The notes under the pieces are model-generated. The model worked only from the letters and a program-made list of their open reading frames with translations. It was not told where the DNA came from and searched no databases. The translations under genes and the position numbers were made by a program. This document shows, piece after piece, positions 43,967 to 54,140 of a DNA stretch of 64,000 bases. This DNA comes from Gordionus sp. m RMFG-2023 (lineage: Eukaryota > Nematomorpha > Gordioida > Chordodea > Parachordodidae). Position 1 is the stretch's first letter, and each line of letters opens with the position of its first letter. The stretch lies in the NCBI RefSeq assembly GCF_954871325.1, contig NC_088775.1:51809561-51873560 (forward strand). The letters are read 5' to 3'.

Positions 43967-46850
43967 TTAACATGGATGGTATGTTATAAAGTCTATGGTA
44001 AAATATAAAAATAAAAAAAAATCAGGTGGCGAGGTCGGGCCAAGATGTTTTGAATATTTGATTAAAGAGATGGCTATTTTCTGCTTGAGTTTATAAAATG
44101 GAGAAAGGTATGATTTTTTGATTGATTTGGATATTATCTTGAAGAGATCTAATGCCGCTTGTCCAAAAGAGCAGGTTGATGTATCTGCTATGGGAACAAA
44201 GTTGTCACACATTAAATGCGAGTATTTTTGATTTTTTAGAGATTCAGCTCTATTAAGGGGATCATGCAAATTATTAGATGGGGCCATGAGATCAATGCAG
44301 GTAAAATCCTACATTAAAGGCTTTTTCATTAAAAAAAGTACGATTGTTTTGCCATCAGGGCGTTTTTTATTTAAAAAAGATGTCGGGTTTAAAATGCATG
44401 GAAAATTGGCTTTATTTTAAAAAAAGCTATTAATATATTTATTTTATCATGTCGGCTAATTTTTGATATAAATTTACTGGAGAGCGTGTCCACCATATGC
44501 GTCTGCCGATTGATTGCATTTAATGTAAATATAATGGTTTAGGAAAGGTACGCCCAAGGGTAAATTGATTGCATAACGAACATCGTTATCTATTAGCTGG
44601 TTATTTAAAATGCTGGGATATGAATCTAACCATTCATGGCCAGAGTTGTTGAAATTAAGAGATCTTAGGAGGGATTTATATTGGTGATCATCGCTCAAGT
44701 TGAGATAAGCTAAGGAACAAGATACCAATCCTTGATCCCAATCTTTTTGTTTCGTTGAATCTGGTGTGGCTGTGTTTGGTAAGACATTAATATTCTAACA
44801 ACGTAAGGCTTCATCTATCTATGGTAATAATTTGCAAGGTAATATTTTTTACTGATAAGGCTGATAAGATGAGGAAACAAGGGCTATACTTAATGCCGAT
44901 CTTAGGCCTAGTCCTCCGGATTTACAAGTGAGAGTTGCTTGAAGTCATGAGTTAGAATCGAGTTTGATATTTAATAACTCTGTGTTCTTTTGTAGTATCT
45001 TATATTCGTATTCTTTTAAAAGAATTTCAAAAGAGAAGGCACCAGAAGTTTTTAACAATACTGGATTTGTGGTATTAAAAGGGAGTTTTTGACAATATAA
45101 TATGCTTGATGGATGGGTAATTTTTTTTAAGATCGATAGTTTGGGGAAAAGTGATTGAAGGTAATTATTTAAAAAATTAAAAACTCCCTCTGCACCTCCC
45201 AATGGGGCTCCTAATATACTGAAATCTTGTAAGAATGTCCGTCTAAAGTTATCTAATATGGTGTCTGTTGGACGCGGAGAAAAGTAAATTTCGCATTAAT
45301 TTATATTTAAGGATAAATTAAGTTCATCAAAGTGTTTGTTGATTATATCTAGACAATTCTGGATTGAAGAATGGTCCCCGATATAGTACAATCGTCAGGG
45401 TACCAAATGTGTAGATTGAGTTTGCATGAGAGGGCAATATCACTTATTAAGTGTTTAAGGGTATAGCAAAAAGTAGTGGTCCTAATGGGTCACCCTGTTG
45501 GAGGCCTTCTGCAGAATTAATAATATAATCATTAAACTTGAGTAAGGAAGGAATGCCATAGCTAAGATGGATGTAATTGTGGTAGTTAGGGAATGTTTCC
45601 AAGAAAGTATCGATCATTTTATTCTTATTAATTGAATTAAAGGCATTGGATTTTGCTATATAATCTTCAGGTTCGAGGTTGGATAAAACTAGTTGACTGC
45701 AATGGATTGCGGCTTCACAGCTTCCTTTTACTCCAAATCCGGTAAGGAGCTAAGCTTAAGATTATTGTAGATTTTAGTCGATTACAAATAATTTTTGAAA
45801 TGGTTCGTCGGTAGAAAATTCCAGTAGCTATTGGGCGCACTTGATTTTCAGCTATTACAAACGCAATTAGTTGAGCAACAAAGATTATTGGTGCTAGTTT
45901 ATGTGGTAATTTCCCGTTGATAATAAGATTAAAAATTTTCGTTAAAGAATTAAGTAGAAATTCGGAACTGTAAACCCAAGAGGTCGATAATAAATGAGGA
46001 TCGAAGGTAATCCAGTCCTGGAGCAGAATCGTTTGGAAAAGATTTAATAGTGGTTAAGGCATTTCCGGGAGTGATATTTATCTTTAAATTTATTATAGGA
46101 GAGTGTATTTGGGGTTCAGATGTTTTTCTAAAAGTTGATTTCTTGTGGTGATATTATCGGGTGCCAAAGTGTTTGCGTTAGCAAGAACTCCTTTTAGATT
46201 GAAATTATTAATCTTATTATTTATTAGTTTGTGTGAGGGGTTACTTAAAGTCTTTTTAGCAGGATCGTTGATATTTGGTGTTAATTTTTTAAAATTAAAA
46301 TCAAAGTTTTCAATTCTTTCTTTGATGGTTTGGCATAGTGGGGTTGGATTATCTTTTGGTGGATTTGATAATATTAATATTGGGAAATATATCAATTTTA
46401 TCCAGTTTAGATCTTCTGTATTTTGTAAAATATTATTAATGATTTTGATATAAAAAGGTTAAATTAATTTAAGGGCTGCATTTTAGGATTCGTGATATGG
46501 CAGGGCTAAAATAGCTTGTTAAAAATTTTGGGTATTCCAAATCAGGTTTTTTATAAAGATCTTTTCCTGTGTTGGATTTCATTTGGTGGATTAATTGTTA
46601 GTCATTTGGGGTTTAGATTAAAGGTGGTGGTGAAATATCTGGTGAGATGCTAAGTGATGAAGGTTCAAGCTGGGAGGTTGGAGGTTTATTACTACCTGGG
46701 CATCTTGAAGTGAGTGGTCTATGGATGGTTATTAAATTGTTATTTTTTATGTTAATAATTCTAAAGCAATATGAGCAAGTTCTCCTATTGCTCATGTTCT
46801 CGTTTAGTGATGAAGTTGGGTTATCTTAATTTTAAAATTGCGATTATTAT
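43967..46850 (-). pseudogene. LINE with reverse transcriptase and probable restriction-like endonuclease, broken
   Basis: On the minus strand, a cysteine motif (CSYCFRII, 46770) and a proline-rich N-terminal region lead to an RT: GFGVKGSCEAAIHCSQLVLS, SNAFNSINKNKM (the usual KLDF-NAFN block, degraded), SAEGLQQGDPLGPLLFAI (45480) and LHIWYPDDCTI, the catalytic Y-x-DD. Downstream come the thumb/connection region and CNQSADAYGGHAL, then KRPDGKTIV and DFTCID (about 44350-44290). In related non-LTR elements, a Cys/His knuckle followed by RPD and a later Asp forms a PD-(D/E)XK, R2-type endonuclease; no APE domain is seen upstream. Several frameshifts and stops break it. The RT call is firm, the endonuclease class is inference. 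Confidence 0.75.
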
Positions 46851-47157
46851 TATTCTTTGTCTTTAAATTTGTTAGGTTGATAAAAATAGTTATGCAAACA
46901 TAGTTAAATTTATTAATTTATTTATACCATAATAAAAATAAATCAAGCCTGACTATAATTAATCTCATTGAAATTGTTAAGACATTATATCAAAAAATAA
47001 GCTTGAAAAAAATAGGAAATATATCTTTATTAGTTTATTTAAAATATAATAAATTATTTATATATATAATATAAAAATTTGGCAATAATTTATTCCAAAC
47101 AAGTATAATAAATTTTTTTACAAAAATAAGTAGACATATACTACCATTATATACACA
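46851..47157. other. AT-rich gap between LINE and Helitron
   Basis: No gene, repeat or RNA recognised. Confidence 0.5.
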
Positions 47158-47639
47158 CTAATCACCCGTTAAGAATGACGGGGAATTATAATTTGAGATA
47201 TGATTTAGAAATTTATATTTAAAATTACAAAAATGAAACAATATCTCTTATTAGCACCCTAAATACTAACATTATTTACCAGAGCTCCTGTTAGTCAGAA
47301 TTGCTGTTCACTCCCCACCGCGTGAAGGTAGGAGATGAATTTTAGGGGAGCAAAGAAATGAAAAAAAGAATGAAAAAAAGAAGGAAGAAATAGAAAAAAA
47401 GAAGGAAGAAATAGAAAAAAAGAGACAAAGATGTGAATTATAAGTAAATATAATAAATATTTATACTTCAAGAGTTGATGATTATCGGGTTACAACACAT
47501 ATGCATTTGTAGCCATATAAAAAATATAATATATTAAATTTAATAATATAGAAAATTTTACCTAAAAAAGGAGATTTAAAATATTTTCAATATTGAGAGG
47601 GATGTAAGAATTTTAAGCATTAGTCGGGTATATCACCGT

Positions 47640-48056
47640 ATTTTGACTTTTATTTGTTAATGTTTTGCCATGGCTCGTAGTTTGCCGTAAATATCCTGAA
47701 ATAAAACGTGTAAATTGAAATTATAAAGTAGAATTTACTGTTGTTGGTGAGGAAGATGGTTTAGCGATGGTGAAGAAGTTCTCTTTTCTTTGCTCAATGT
47801 GGTTTCGTTTTTGAAGATGATGTTGTAATTTCCTTGCTCGTAGTTTGCCGTAAATAACCTGAAATAAAACGTGTAAATTGAAATTATAAAATAGAATTTA
47901 CTGTTGTTGGTGAGGAAGATGGTTTAGCGATAGTGAAGAAGTTTACCTTTCTTTGCTCAATGTGGTTTCGTTTTTGAAGATGATGTTGTAATTTCCTTGC
48001 ACGTAGTTTGCCGTAAATAACCTGAAATAAAACGTGTAAATTGAAATTATAAAATC
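47640..48056 (+). repeat. 162-bp tandem repeat interrupting the Helitron helicase
   Basis: GTAGTTTGCCGTAAATA recurs at 47678, 47840 and 48003. Units also share GAAATAAAACGTGTAAATTG, GTTGGTGAGGAAGATGGTTT and CAATGTGGTTTCGTTTTTGA, about 95% alike. The array directly abuts the helicase at about 48056, where the coding match stops. Confidence 0.9.
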
Positions 48057-48922
48057 AAATGTATTATTTTAAAATGACTCCATAAATCTGAACTTTTTAT
48101 ACAGGACTCTATAATATCGACTTTGGAGCCTTTAGGCACTACTGATAAAGCCTGTCTAAAATCACCACCTAATAAAATAACTTTTCCGCCAAATGGGTGG
48201 GAATTTTTCAAAATGTCTTTAAGTAATCGGTCAATGCATCGCAAAGCGTGTTTAATCATCATTATGGCCTCATCAATAATAATCAATTTGCTATTTTTAA
48301 TATCTAGAGCTAGCTAACTATGTAAATTCATATGGAATGTAGAAGTTTCAAAGATATGCACAGGTAATTTAAATCCGCTATGGATGGTTCTTCCCCCCTT
48401 TAAAAGAATAGAGGATATGCCGGTGGTTGCAAAAGGCAATACAATTTGATTTTTTGCTCTTATATAACACATTAAGGTATTGTAAAGATACGTTTTACCT
48501 GAACCTTCAGGGCCATCCACTAAGAAATATCTTTCTGGAATATTTTCTAATTCAATCGCTTGTATAATTAAATCAAAAGCATATTTTTGTAATCGGTTTA
48601 ATTTATATATACGCTCGATTGAATCGGCAGCTTCAACATGGGCATCATAATGTTGTTTTGGGGGGATTTTTGTAGGTGAAGGAAGATCAAAACTTTGACA
48701 GCGTAAACCATGATCAAGAAAAACGTTTTCAATGTCCATTAAAGCCATGTTTATTGCAATTACTTCTGAATATTGACGCAAATAATCTTCAATCATCATA
48801 AATCTGAACCTATTCCATAGATATGCAGGATTTTCAGGCTGACAAAAAATGCAGATAAAGGCAAAAGTAATCCGAAGTTGTGACGGCATTTGATATATTG
48901 ATCCCTCTTCTAAGCTTCCCAC
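48047..48922 (-). pseudogene. Helitron PIF1-like helicase, C-terminally truncated
   Basis: This is the helicase half of a RepHel protein, which unwinds DNA during rolling-circle transposition. The minus strand gives LNRLQKYAFDLIIQAI, then FLVDGPEGSGKTYLYNTLMC with the Walker A motif, NQIVLPFATTGISSILLKGG, RTIHSGFKLP, and after a frame change at about 48310 IDEAIMM (Walker B region), ALRCIDRLLKDI, and KVILLGGDFRQALSVVP. The downstream helicase motifs are replaced by the 162-bp tandem repeat, so about half the helicase is missing. Sequence 48922-48700 matches the linker region upstream of the helicase. Confidence 0.85.
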
Positions 48923-49125
48923 TCTTTATCATCTGATAACAAATTTCTTTTAATAGCTGCCTCTTTAAAAGTACTCATTAAAATCCCATTAATAGTTTTT
49001 AAATAATCAAAACTTGTAGCCCCGCAAACACGAAGTTATAATAATCGAAGGAAGAATCGTTCACCAGAATTAGGATGAACGGAATACATTCTCGAAATTA
49101 TATTTAATCCTTTTTTTCTTAGTTT

Positions 49126-50625
49126 TCAATGGTAATTTGTAAACACATAATGATAAGATATTTCCCCATAAAGATATTGTCTAGCATTTAGATCTGTCTT
49201 ATTTAACTCAAACCATGCCGTTAAAGTAGTATGGTAATTTTCTGATCTCAATAAAGCATCTCTTTCATGTCCAGCAGTGAAATATACTGGCTTTTGTAAA
49301 GGTAAATGAATTCCTAAGCGAATAACAGCGTGCGAGCGGTCATGCATATTATTTTCTAATAATCTCCACATTGATTCACATGCACTCACATATCGCGCAT
49401 TTAAATGTGATTTAATTTCGTCATGAATATTTATATTTGAAGCAACATTAATGTCAACATTAGTACAGTCATAGCCCTTATAAATATACTTAAAGATATA
49501 TTTTACCGATTTAATAGATGTACAAATTTCCACGTTAATATAAGCATTGAATTTTAACATTAGATATCAATTATATGGAATAACATAACGATTATCCGTA
49601 GGTTTACCGGAAAGAATTGTAATACCATTATCTCGCCTTTTATAATATGGATACCCATCAAGGTCTTGTTTCCATTTGAAAATCCTTAGGAAATTTTTTG
49701 GTACATATGCCCTTTTCCATGCAAGGCGATTTGGGGTTAAATATCCCGCAAGGACCATGTATCATAAAATGGGTAACAATCTGAAAAAGTTTAGGTTCGA
49801 GAATTTTATCTGGAATTTCAGCACAAACAAATTTATCTATAGCTTGAGATGTTTCAATTTTGCTATCATCGTTTACCTCTTTTTTGGAACTCGATTGTAT
49901 ATATAAAAGCCATAGATTTACCAAATAAATTTTTTTTATTTATATCGAACAATAATTCATTTAATTTCAATTTAAAAACACGGGCTATTAAATCTGGTCT
50001 ATCTGTAGGACTTTGCCCGGGAAATAGATTTTCCTTAATTTCACGCCAATTAGGATTGCATGTAAAAGTAATAAACAAATCAGATTTGCCAAATTTGAGC
50101 ACAATGGTCATTGCATCGTGATAGCGTTTTCGCATATTTCTCTGAGAACCTTGAAAAGATGATGGTAATATTACTGCTTTACTGGTAATTATATTGTTTG
50201 ACCTTGTTTCCAAGTAGTCCATTAATCCAGAATATTCATCTACTAGTAATTTTGGCTGATTTTGTCTAATAAAATTTAAATCATTCGCCTCGACCTGTAA
50301 ATAGGAATCAACAATATATTGTTGTGATAATTTCCCAGCAAAAAGGATTGGGTTGAATTCATTTTCACGAATTGCTAATCTAAATATTTTAAACTGTAGT
50401 AGTGAGATATTTGCCCTTGTACATCTTCACCCTTTAAATCTGGTTTCCAACCAGGGTCACCAAAAGGAAATAATAGAGGATATACCATTGGATCAAGATT
50501 AGGGCTTAATATATTTATATTTATCAGATCACTACCATCAACTCGAGGATAGACCTTGATATCCCGTTTAAATGGGGGTTCACCATCATCATTTGTAAAA
50601 ATCATAGCTACTTCATCTTATGAGA
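49126..50625 (-). pseudogene. Helitron N-terminal/Rep region lacking the HUH motif
   Basis: Read down the minus strand: NDDGEPPFKRDIKVYPRVDG, LSPNLDPMVYPLLFPFGDPG (50605-50430), YLETRSNNIITSKAVILPSS, DLFITFTCNPNWREIK (the Helitron N-domain signature), AFIYTIEFQKRG, then DDSKIETSQAIDKFVCAEIP, VTHFMIHGPCG, CMEKGICTKKFPK, and further GITILSGKPTDN, NINVEICTSIKSVKYIFKYI and KGYD. In active Helitrons EFQKRG is followed within a few residues by H-x-H, the HUH pair of the nicking enzyme. Here the sequence passes straight to DDSKIE, so the motif has been deleted. Frameshifts near 49700 and 49865 also break it. Order and spacing otherwise fit Helitron Rep. Confidence 0.85.
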
Positions 50626-50650
50626 AAATTAATACCCTAATTTTGCGTAG

Positions 50651-51275
50651 CATATTAATTTACTATGTTATTTATATATTTTTTAAATTATCTATATTAT
50701 TTTATATAGATAAGCAATATACCTAGGAATCCAATCTTATTTTCTATTTATTTTAGGATAAGTCCATTTCAATTAAATCTAATAGAGACAGAGAAAGGAC
50801 AAATTTAAAAATATAATTTACATCTATACAAACAAAATGATTATATTATTCATTTGCCTCTAACTATTCTCATTTCTAAAAAGGTTTTATATTTTGTTTA
50901 ATTATTATTTATTGCTATTTAAAATATTAATTTTTTTAAATTTAACTTTTTTGTTTAATTATTATTTATTGCTATTTAAAATATTAATTTTTTTAAATTT
51001 AACTTTTTACAAAAGAATAGTTGAAAGCAAATGAGTAATTAAATTATTTTGTTTGAATAGAATAATAGATGTAAATTTTATATTATAGAATTTGATCCTT
51101 TCTCTGTTGTGAGATATAATTTAAATTGACTTATCTTAAAATAAATGTATAAAAAAGAATATCATATTTTTTTGAAAAGATAGGATTCCAAGGTATATGA
51201 GAATTTATTGTTATTCTTATCTATATAAAATAATATAGATAACTTAATATATAAATAACATAGTAAATTATTATG
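50651..51275. repeat. Foldback (palindromic) element, ~300-bp arms
   Basis: The left arm begins CATATTAATTTACTATGTTA and the right arm ends TAACATAGTAAATTATTATG; the arms stay complementary inwards through TATATTATTTTATATAGATA, GGAATCCAATCTT and ACATCTAT. Two 63-base direct repeats (TTTGTTTAATTATTATTTAT) sit at the turn (about 50895-51010). No coding capacity. It may be a MITE made of two fused ends. Confidence 0.85.
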
Positions 51276-51285
51276 TCACAAAAAA

Positions 51286-51700
51286 ATAGGGTATAAATTT
51301 ACTTATAAAAATCTAAAGTCTGATAAAATGAAAAATATATAACTGAGTCATGAAATTTTTTGTATTGGTTAAGGGTTCAATGATAGGTTTGTTAGTGCTT
51401 AATAGAACAAATTATTACATATCCTTTATTGGTTGAATTTAAAAAAAAATGAATATTAAATTAAAAAGAATATGGAAAATAAGGTTACCTCTTTTATTGA
51501 AAGGATAGGATTATTAGGTGAAAGAGAATTTGTATTTTTTATTGTTATTCATCTATATAGTTAAAATTTACCTATAAAAATTAAAAATTTAAATAGTCAG
51601 ATAAAAGGAAGAATCCATACTTATGACTCATAGATTCTTGAATTTGGTTAAGAGTAAATAGTAGGTTAGGCAGTACTAATTATATTTATCCCATCTTTAG
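51286..51700 (+). repeat. Imperfect direct repeat pair
   Basis: About 51290-51415 and 51555-51690 share AAATTTACTTATAAAAAT, GTC(T)GATAAAA, TGAGTCATGAA/TGACTCATAGA and TTGGTTAAG. They lie between the foldback and a Helitron terminus and are presumably non-autonomous element remains. Confidence 0.6.
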
Positions 51701-51919
51701 TAATTTTAATTTATGTGCACAATAAAAAATCATTTGAACTAAATTTTTATTAATTTATTTGCAATTTTAGAAAAATTTTAAAATAACCCCTGATCTTAAT
51801 AAATATAAATTTCTGAATAAGATCCCATTAAATAGGAAAATTTCTAATTATCCATCATTGAATAAAGGAGAAAATTATTCCCCATTAATCTTGATGGGCT
51901 ATCAGCTAGTTTAATATAT
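51548..51919 (+). mobile_element. Short non-autonomous Helitron candidate
   Basis: The 3' end reads ATTCCCCATTAATCTTGATG, GGCTATCAG, CTAG and T: hairpin CCCAT/ATGGG, then CTAG before T. It shares its first bases with the ends at 63015 and 47158 (ATTCCCC). A possible 5' end, A followed by TCTATATAG, lies at 51548, giving about 370 bp. The 3' end is good; the 5' end is a guess. Confidence 0.5.
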
Positions 51920-52029
51920 AATGATATCAAATGTTAAATTTATACATAAATTCAAGAATTAAAATAGTCTTTAAATAAATATCTTATTCCTCTTGAATTT
52001 TTCATAATCAATAATATATTTTACAGGCA

Positions 52030-52650
52030 TTTTCAACTGAGCACTTTATAGATTTAGAATTAATGGCAAACTTATCAGTAGTTATGCCAAATGTGCATTC
52101 ACTCACTACTTAACTTATAATGCTTTGCTTCTGGATTGTTATTTTTCATAGGATAAGGTTTCATAGTTTTTTTAAGGTGTTTGATATTGGTTTTTCTAAC
52201 TCTAAAATAATAAAAAATTATTTATTAATATTAAAAATTTACTTTGATATAAAGTGCTTACCATCTAATGAGCCAGGTTAAAATATTTTTGTGCAATCTA
52301 AAAATATATTAATATATCTAAATTTATAATATCTTCTCCCAATGTTCTCTAGTTGGAACTGGCATATGAATATCTTTTAAAGTTTTCTATATAGCATCAC
52401 ATACCTCTGGAATGATGGTAACAATGCATTTTGCTTATTCTGCTTTTTAACTTGGTTTGTTTTTTCTTATATTGGTAGTTGGGTTTTGTTGAAAAATCTA
52501 ATAAAAATAATATAATTATATATAAGAACTGAAAAAATTATACTTGGTTGCTGGATACCATTGCTTTGATATGTGAAGTGAATGAAATGGTAAGTGTATG
52601 AATGCTGAGCTTGGTAAGGTGATTACTATTGGACCGATTAAGCTATAATC
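52030..52650 (-). pseudogene. PIF/Harbinger transposase relic
   Basis: In pieces on the minus strand: HSYTYHFIHFTYQS (about 52600), PNYQYKKKQTKLKSRISKMH, then KTLKDIHMPVPTRE-like sequence with WEKI (52410-52330; compare MPPPT...FERI in the Harbinger at 16900), a degraded GSLDG first-Asp block near 52270, and ECTFGITTDKFAINSKSIKC with SVENACKI (about 52110-52040), the region of the catalytic Glu. Introns and frameshifts make it a fossil of an old insertion. The family is recognisable from two separate conserved regions, in order. Confidence 0.6.
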
Positions 52651-53743
52651 ATTTTTAACAAATATGTTTTAAAAGAAAACTATTGGCTAAATTTGATTGA
52701 CGTTTTTTGAGGATTATATATATATAGATTACAATAAATATTTTAATAAACTTTAGTAATCAATGTTTTTGTTAATAAATATAAGCAACAATTAGCATTC
52801 AATTCTTTAATGCCATTATTTATTTATAATAAAAAATGATATTAAAAATTAATCATCCCACAATGGATATGATATACCTTATTAAATATTGACGTACTGA
52901 AATATAGAATTATCTTTTTTAACATTCTTTAAAAAATATTTTCTGATGTCCTTATCAATATTTTATAGTCTTCTATAAAATATATAATTCAATATTACTA
53001 AAAATTATTTGATTGTCATATGATAATATATAAAATTACGTGATACGTGATAAAAGCGTTTTCGCCCTCTGGTTGTGGATACAACAGAGCTACGCTAGGT
53101 TTTCCTCAAAAATCCATCAAACTGGATAGTTAACTAAGGGGAGAAAAAATGAGGAGCCCTTCACACGTTTGTGGGCAAGCCGCACGTACTTGTACGCGCA
53201 ACAGTCCGAGAACTGTTGCTTAAACGTCTATAGGCTAATAGAAAAAAAGAAATGGGCAAAACAAAAGCCTATACCCAAGAACTGCAAAAATAATTTAATT
53301 ACTTTAAGGGTGGGTGGTGGCTAAGTTTAAGTTTAACATCTTTAATGTAAGCCTTGATAATTACTATCAATAATTGAGAATGTGTTCATATCAATTGAAA
53401 TTAGAATTTATTCATGAAAATAAGAAAAAGCTAATGGGTTTACCGCGAATTGTTTAAATAGGTGAAAATTCCAGTGAATAGGCAAAAACTAGTCAGTAAT
53501 AGGTTTATGACTATCCAGCAACGAACACCACGCAACAAAGGTTTTTTTTCTTCTCTTTTTCCAGAGAAACAAAATACTCTACGGAGTGATAGATAGATTA
53601 AATAGCGAAAAAAGGTCTTTGATATTGATAAAGATATGAGAGAAAGGAACTATGACGCAGAAATAGGAACCACCGTAAGTTTTAGGAAATAGAAAAGTAA
53701 TTGTAGGCCAGGATTAACAAAAGGCTCTTGTCTTGATTGTTAT
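52651..53743. other. Spacer with a cluster of hairpins, possible 5' region of a LINE
   Basis: No gene. Apart from the hairpin cluster at 53056-53219, it is AT-rich with a GGGTGGGTGGTGGC patch (53308-53322). It precedes a LINE RT relic on the same strand, so part of it may be that element's 5' untranslated region. Confidence 0.4.
53056..53219 (+). ncRNA. Dense cluster of perfect hairpins, possible structured RNA
   Basis: Within about 165 bases: CTCTG-TTGT/ACAA-CAGAG (53067-53089, enclosed by GCGT/ACGC), ATCCA/TGGAT (53112-53127, enclosed by CCTCA/TGAGG), CACA/TGTG (53162-53173), CGTAC/GTACG (53185-53196) and GCAACAGT/ACTGTTGC (53198-53219). It is far less AT-rich than its surroundings. A structured 5' leader or ribozyme of the LINE downstream is one reading; I could not match it to a known fold. 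Confidence 0.4.
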
Positions 53744-54140
53744 ATGATAGTCTATCACTCACGGAAATTACCAACAAACATAATTACAAACCTCGCCCCC
53801 CCCCTGTCGATTGGTTTCTCCATAAATGAAATAAGTGGTCAAAAACTAAGGGAAAACAAGGCTCCGGGGTTAGATAATGTCACAGCAAAAAAACCAAAAA
53901 TAGCACCTCTAACAATATCTCGCTACCTATTTGCCCTCTTTCAATAAAATATGGGAGAGCGGAACTGCTGCAGTGGGATGGAATAAGTCCTACCTAAGTA
54001 ACTACCCAAAAAACTAAGACCACAGAAATTAAAGGGTTACTGAGCTATAGCCATCACATCCTGTAGCATGGAAAAAAAAAATTTTTTTGGTTCACTCAAA
54101 AAACCACAAGACATTTGGAAACCGAGTTGACATAGACATT
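53744..54140 (+). pseudogene. LINE reverse-transcriptase relic
   Basis: The plus strand reads FSINEISGQKLRENKAPGLD then NVTAKKPKIAP, the N-terminal RT pattern in which L...KAPG-D-I precedes the fingers. It is followed in another frame by FNKIWESGTAAVGWNKSYLS, fitting the W-P..W....I..I.K.GD block. About 130 residues can be traced; the catalytic region is absent. It represents a different LINE lineage from the one at 43967-46850, but the clade cannot be named. Confidence 0.6.

Larger units (their letters stand above)
47158..50640 (-). mobile_element. Minus-strand autonomous-type Helitron, damaged
   Basis: The 3' end, read on the minus strand, is TTCCCCGTCATTCTTAACGG followed by GTGATTAG and T: a short hairpin (CCCGT...ACGGG) a few bases before a CTAG-like end (here TTAG), as in Helitrons. 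The 160 bases before it match the 3' end of the Helitron at 63015 (GACTAACAGGAGCTCTGG, TATTTAGGGTGCTA), so both belong to one family. It encodes Helitron N-terminal/Rep remains (50625-49126) and a PIF1-type helicase (48922-48047). The N-terminal zinc finger is missing and the 5' end is uncertain; TCTATATATATAATCC reading left from 52728 is a candidate. Confidence 0.8.

Noticed and set aside
44474-46795. Host protein-coding gene from the minus-strand frames
   Set aside because: The ordered RT motifs and downstream RPD...D block identify a LINE instead.
46145-46829. Plus-strand frames of 102 and 60 residues
   Set aside because: They lie antisense to the N-terminal part of the LINE and carry no domain of their own.
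52728-52728. Firm 5' end of the minus-strand Helitron at 52728
   Set aside because: TCTATATATATAATCC fits a Helitron start, but a foldback, another Helitron end and a Harbinger relic lie between it and the coding region, and TA-rich runs are common here. It is kept only as a candidate.
53056-53219. Hammerhead or HDV ribozyme call
   Set aside because: Hairpins are clear, but the hammerhead core CTGANGA...GAA is absent and I could not fit the nested HDV fold by eye.
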